Shown here one piece after another: positions 16,701-16,967 of a stretch of 16,967 nt of DNA. Both the position numbers and the translations under genes were made by a program. The notes under the pieces are model-generated. The model did no database searches. It saw only the letters and a list, made by a program, of their open reading frames with translations, and was not told where the DNA came from. The stretch's first letter is position 1, and the number at the start of each line of letters is the position of its first letter. Origin of the DNA: Cyanobacteria bacterium UBA8803 (GTDB taxonomy: Bacteria; Cyanobacteriota; Cyanobacteriia; Cyanobacteriales; Coleofasciculaceae); NCBI GenBank assembly GCA_003505715.1, contig DNXU01000169.1, positions 2,942 to 19,908 of the forward strand, written 5' to 3'.

Positions 16701-16955
16701 CCCCGTCATCTGCTCATTGATGGTAGTATCATTACCCAACCAGAGTATTCCTTCTGGTTTACCGATGTAGGTTGGCAGGTAGAAAACTACGGCACTGATC
16801 CGGATATCGAAGTGGAGATTCTCCCCCAAGAATGGGCGATCGGCAAAGATCCGCAATTGGAACGAGCGATCGCACTTATCCTCGAACAACTGGAGCAATA
16901 TCCAGTTAAACTACCTGACTTCGGCGAACGCCCACGCCTGACGCTGCCGGGATAG
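13728..16955 (+). CDS. Tricorn-type serine protease (peptidase family S41)
   Basis: The 1075-residue product is close to the length of Thermoplasma tricorn. Its order also fits: a six-bladed propeller (about 10-300, blades such as DLWSVPALGGVAVRLT and NREVYCMPAEGGVAKRLT), a seven-bladed propeller (about 320-665), a C1 region (about 675-755), a PDZ domain (about 760-850) and the C2 catalytic domain. Tricorn's known catalytic set is Ser745, His746, Ser965 and Glu1023. Matching residues here are S736-H737 (GTSHAYE), S961 (HAGSDGD) and E1019 (VENYGTDPD). D962 follows the nucleophile, as in tricorn, where that Asp selects basic P1 residues. No signal peptide is seen, so it is likely cytosolic. Tricorn cleaves proteasome-type peptides into shorter ones. 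A charged Lys/Asp/Glu linker at about 521-537 is unusual. The start ATG has no strong Shine-Dalgarno. Confidence 0.92.
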   Translation: MSRQSGYYRFPTIAGNRVVFVCEDDLWSVPALGGVAVRLTANLGEASHPFLSPDGNLLAFMGREEGNREVYCMPAEGGVAKRLTFLGANSAVVGWSRNGASIVFASNAGQPFRRIFNLYAVSPAGGLPERLPLGMAHAISYSPNGGTVIGRNTSDPARWKRYRGGTAGVIWIDPEGTGEFLKLIDLKGNLACPMWVGERICFISDHEGIGNLYSCTPYGKDLKRLTNSTEYYVRNATTDGRRIVYHAGGELFCWDGETEAHHQIKVEFHSPQVQRQRKFVDAGEFLEDYTLHPEGHSTLITSRGKSFYFGNWEGAVTQLSPSDNVRYRLTRWLNDKQRFVTICDRTGTEVLEIHSPHIHFEPELLPHLDLGRAIEMEVSPTADRVVLSNHRQELILVDLNTKQSRLLDKSNYFQIQGFSWSGDGRWVVYSCAETQLTFSIKVCHIEDGRIYRLTPPRFRDIRPSFDPEGKFIYFISLREFNPIYDSIYLDLNFPQGMRPFLISLRKDTPSPFVPVPKPLVAKDKDKESEDSEDKSNPQSFSSVEIDFDGIEHRIIGFPVPEGLYGQVWGLKGKVLFSSFPVEGSLDKDWAATEPQAKGRIEVYDFEEQKQDIVAIEVTDFKVSRERETLIYRSKNRLRVCKIATLEDNKPAEDEPGRKSGWIDLNRVRISVIPPQEWQQMLRETWRLQQEHFWTADMSGIDWDRVYQRYLPLVDRVTTRSEFSDLTWEMQGELGTSHAYEFGGDYRQEPDYQLGFLGADFVYEPESDAYRVAHIVRGDSWNENADSPLNRLGVNIKVGDQLIAVGGQRVSRHRSPQELLVHQAECEVTLTFARADNPAEKRTVTVKTLNQETPARYREWVENNHQKVAQATNNRVGYVHIPDMGPEGYAEFHRYYFAEVHKEGLIVDVRYNSGGHVSQLILEKLARKRLGYDVSRWGKPEPYPTDSIMGPAVAITNEHAGSDGDIFSHCFKLMNIGTLIGKRTWGGVIGIWPRHLLIDGSIITQPEYSFWFTDVGWQVENYGTDPDIEVEILPQEWAIGKDPQLERAIALILEQLEQYPVKLPDFGERPRLTLPG

Positions 16956-16967
16956 GGATGAGGGATG

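Overview
The window looks like chromosomal DNA of a large-genome, probably filamentous cyanobacterium. The evidence is about fifteen copies of the HIP1 octamer GCGATCGC, all inside genes and spread across the window, together with family types typical of such genomes: a NACHT STAND ATPase, a CHAT protease, a Hanks kinase fused to an AAA ATPase, a tricorn protease, and GGTAAT/ATTACC-type intergenic repeats. The species cannot be fixed from the sequence alone. There is no rRNA, tRNA, CRISPR array or intact transposase.

Layout. 1-553 (+): a ribbon-helix-helix antitoxin with a good promoter, Shine-Dalgarno and candidate operators, overlapping (ATGA) a ParE-like toxin that ends after 38 codons inside an inverted repeat. 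856-3420 (-): a NACHT ATPase with an N-terminal HTH. 3421-3892: a divergent regulatory gap with a palindrome, a 9-bp tandem repeat and an extended -10. 3893-4258 (+): a stand-alone Hpt phosphotransfer protein. It converges on the next gene across a perfect 18-bp-stem terminator. 4382-6928 (-): a membrane-spanning CHAT protease with C-terminal TPR-like helices. Its start is probably an ATT codon at 6937. 6929-7991: about 1.06 kb with no convincing gene but several hairpins, an orphan terminator and an imperfect direct repeat. 7992-13346 (-): a 1784-residue protein joining a Ser/Thr kinase, an AAA ATPase, a long helical region, a GAF domain and a PP2C/SpoIIE phosphatase. 13728-16955 (+): a full-length tricorn-type protease with its catalytic residues present.

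How they may fit together. The genes are mostly monocistronic and alternate in strand, so this is a neighbourhood and not an operon. Still, four large neighbours are all of a sensing or executing kind: NACHT STAND, CHAT caspase-like, kinase-STAND-phosphatase and tricorn. A conflict or stress-response neighbourhood is a reasonable inference but not proven. The most unusual single gene is the kinase/phosphatase fusion. The most unusual non-coding part is the structured gap at 6929-7991.
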